This document shows, piece after piece, positions 62,824 through 64,000 of a DNA stretch of 64,000 nt. Within the stretch, counting starts at the first letter, position 1. Each line of letters begins with the position of its first letter. The translations under genes were made by a program, and so were the position numbers. Below the pieces are notes generated by a model. It did not search any database, was not told the DNA's origin, and saw nothing but the letters and a program-made list of their open reading frames with translations. This stretch comes from Paenibacillus sp. OV219. Lineage in GTDB: Bacteria; Bacillota; Bacilli; Paenibacillales; Paenibacillaceae. The stretch is from NCBI RefSeq assembly GCF_900110075.1, contig NZ_FOCJ01000007.1, positions 62,001 through 126,000 of the forward strand, in the 5' to 3' direction.

Positions 62824-62875
62824 TTGTGGTTTTATTTGAATTTGGTTTAAAATAGATGTTGAAAACGCTTAACAA
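62824..62875 (+). promoter_or_regulatory. Candidate promoter and operator of the PHP gene pair
   Basis: TTGTGG (62824-62829) and TAAAAT (62848-62853) are spaced 18 bases. Just downstream, TGTTGAAAACGCTTAACA (62858-62875) is an imperfect palindrome of LacI/cre style; it deviates from cre at the last two fixed positions. The 62521-62931 gap is otherwise AT-rich and holds no gene. Confidence 0.4.
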
Positions 62876-62931
62876 ATGATGTAACTTATGGATAACCACT
62901 TAAAACAACACAAAGTCAATGGGGAGATGTC

Positions 62932-63900
62932 ATGAAGGATATCATATTGTTAAATCGAGAAAAACCAATGTACAAAGGCAATCTCCACCTGCACACGACT
63001 TGGTCGGACGGTCGATTACCTGCAGACGAGGTCGTCAACGTCTTTAAGGCGAAGGGTTATCACTTTATTTCCCTCAGTGATCATGATGTTTACACGCGTA
63101 CGACTGAATTTGATACGACCGATTTCATTACCCTCCCAGGCACCGAGCGGGGAGAGCTGAACCAAGTACCAGATAAGAATCCAGGCTATCACTTCGGCGT
63201 GCTGGACGATCCTACCGTCGAGCCGCGAGAAGAGCGATATCCCCATCTGCATGCATTCCCTGTACCAGTGCCATGGATCGGAGATCATTCCCCGCAGCTA
63301 TTGATCGATGAGCTGCGAGACCGCGGCAATCTCGTCGTCTTTAACCATCCAGAATGGCATCTGACACGATTCGAGGACATGGTGAAGTACGACGGCTTTT
63401 TTGCAGTCGAAATTTACAATCACTCTACCGAATGGTCGACCGCAAGCTCCTACGGCACAGCTTATTGGGATCACGCTTTGCAAAATGGCAAGCGCGTCTT
63501 CGGCATCGCCGCCGACGACTCACATACTCACCAGCCGGATTGGGCCATCCCGGAGTATGGCGGAGGTTGGATTCAAGTACAGGCGGATGCGCTCGCTCAG
63601 ACGGAGGTAATCCGCAGCCTGAAGCAAGGACAGTTCTACTCCAGCTCAGGGCCTGAGGTGTTCGATCTGCGCGTCGAGAACGGAGAATTGCGAATTGAAT
63701 GTTCTCCTTGCAAATTCATCATGTTCAAGGCATTCCCGCAGCGCGGCCCGTTCTACGGCAACTTTGCTACAGGTAAACCGCTCACGAGTGCAACTGCTAC
63801 CATTGAAGAGGATATGATCTATATCCGTGTGGAATGTGTCGATTTCGAAGGAAACGTTGCATGGACGAACCCTGTGTTCGTCGAAGACTTGCTGAAATAG
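62932..63900 (+). CDS. PHP domain metal-dependent phosphoesterase
   Basis: A 322-residue cytosolic protein of the PHP (polymerase and histidinol phosphatase) superfamily. Metal ligands are visible in NLHLHTTWSDGRLPADEV, SLSDHDVY, the Glu/His region VVFNHPEWHLT and GIAADDSHTHQPD. The C-terminal 70 residues form a beta-rich extra domain (VENGELRIECSPCKFIMFKA). PHP enzymes hydrolyse phosphoesters such as histidinol phosphate or nucleotide phosphates, usually with a trinuclear metal site; the substrate is not evident. It is followed 18 bases later by a second PHP gene, so the two form an operon. Confidence 0.9.
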   Translation: MKDIILLNREKPMYKGNLHLHTTWSDGRLPADEVVNVFKAKGYHFISLSDHDVYTRTTEFDTTDFITLPGTERGELNQVPDKNPGYHFGVLDDPTVEPREERYPHLHAFPVPVPWIGDHSPQLLIDELRDRGNLVVFNHPEWHLTRFEDMVKYDGFFAVEIYNHSTEWSTASSYGTAYWDHALQNGKRVFGIAADDSHTHQPDWAIPEYGGGWIQVQADALAQTEVIRSLKQGQFYSSSGPEVFDLRVENGELRIECSPCKFIMFKAFPQRGPFYGNFATGKPLTSATATIEEDMIYIRVECVDFEGNVAWTNPVFVEDLLK

Positions 63901-63918
63901 AAGGAGCGATAACACAAC

Positions 63919-64000
63919 GTGCAATCCGTAATCTATTTGAATGGCGGTAAAAAGAAGTACAAAGGAAATCTTCACACCCACTCAACCAGAAGCGACGGTC
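63919..64000 (+). CDS. Second PHP domain protein, N-terminal fragment (cut by window edge)
   Basis: Starts at GTG 63919, with AAGGAGCG 11 bases upstream, and runs to the end of the window. The 27 visible residues read as a PHP N-terminus: YLNGGKKKYKGNLHTHSTRS, then DG. This has the HxH metal motif and aligns with the start of the preceding protein (KGNLHLHTTWSDG). It is therefore a tandem paralog. Confidence 0.85.
   Translation, partial: MQSVIYLNGGKKKYKGNLHTHSTRSDG

Overview
The window looks like chromosome from a spore-forming Gram-positive of the Paenibacillaceae (Paenibacillus/Cohnella type). The evidence is: strong AGGAGG-type ribosome binding sites, several YesM/YesN-type two-component systems, many carbohydrate ABC importers that lack their own ATPase gene, lipoproteins with Firmicutes lipoboxes, CotF-type spore coat proteins, a surface protein with three SLH domains, and a perfect CIRCE heat-shock operator. 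I saw no rRNA, tRNA, phage, integrase, IS transposase or CRISPR array. Both window edges cut a gene.

Layout. 1-4 kb: C-terminal part of a glutaminase-A-like protein, a MATE exporter, a long repeat tract and a VOC protein. 4-8.2 kb: AraC regulator convergent with a MalEFG-type sugar importer. 8.4-12.6 kb: two aldo/keto reductases, a small membrane protein, a patatin-like lipase and a DUF4395 protein. 12.9-18 kb: a 1721-residue secreted SLH protein with 13 tandem 71-residue repeats. 18-20 kb: AraC regulator divergent from a phytanoyl-CoA-dioxygenase-type enzyme. 20-27 kb: histidine kinase/response regulator divergent from a second sugar importer. 27-32.5 kb: two small membrane proteins, an OmpR-type two-component system and a chemoreceptor. 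32.6-34.5 kb: htpG behind CIRCE. 34.6-39.3 kb: unknown secreted protein, two spore coat proteins, phosphodiester glycosidase, polysaccharide deacetylase, acyl-CoA thioesterase. 39.5-41.2 kb: a two-gene cassette of a putative diiron protein and a [2Fe-2S] ferredoxin. 41.2-49.8 kb: LplA/LplB/YtcP-type importer, a solitary solute-binding lipoprotein and a third YesM/YesN-type system. 50-57 kb: NlpC/P60 hydrolase and a complete oligopeptide importer. 57-60.7 kb: AraC regulator, aldo/keto reductase, tandem mutarotase-like protein, then decayed gene remnants. 60.8-64 kb: DeoR regulator, EamA transporter and two consecutive PHP-domain proteins.

How the genes work together. Most of the window serves sensing, uptake and processing of external sugars and peptides. 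Sugar importers sit beside AraC-type or YesM/YesN-type regulators, and two have catabolite-repression (cre)-like sites upstream. All four importer operons carry a hairpin between the binding-protein gene and the first permease gene, which would let the binding protein be made in excess.

The least explained material is outside the genes. Four loci carry a palindromic repeat family (CTGAGAG...CTCTCAG). Its sequence drifts but its geometry is fixed: palindromes start alternately about 50 and about 61 bp apart, giving units of 111-112 bp. A second family with TAACGGA arms occurs at about five places. In this window every convergent gene gap longer than about 120 bp carries one or both families, while shorter convergent gaps hold only a terminator. 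The diiron-protein/ferredoxin pair is the best candidate for an undescribed enzyme system.
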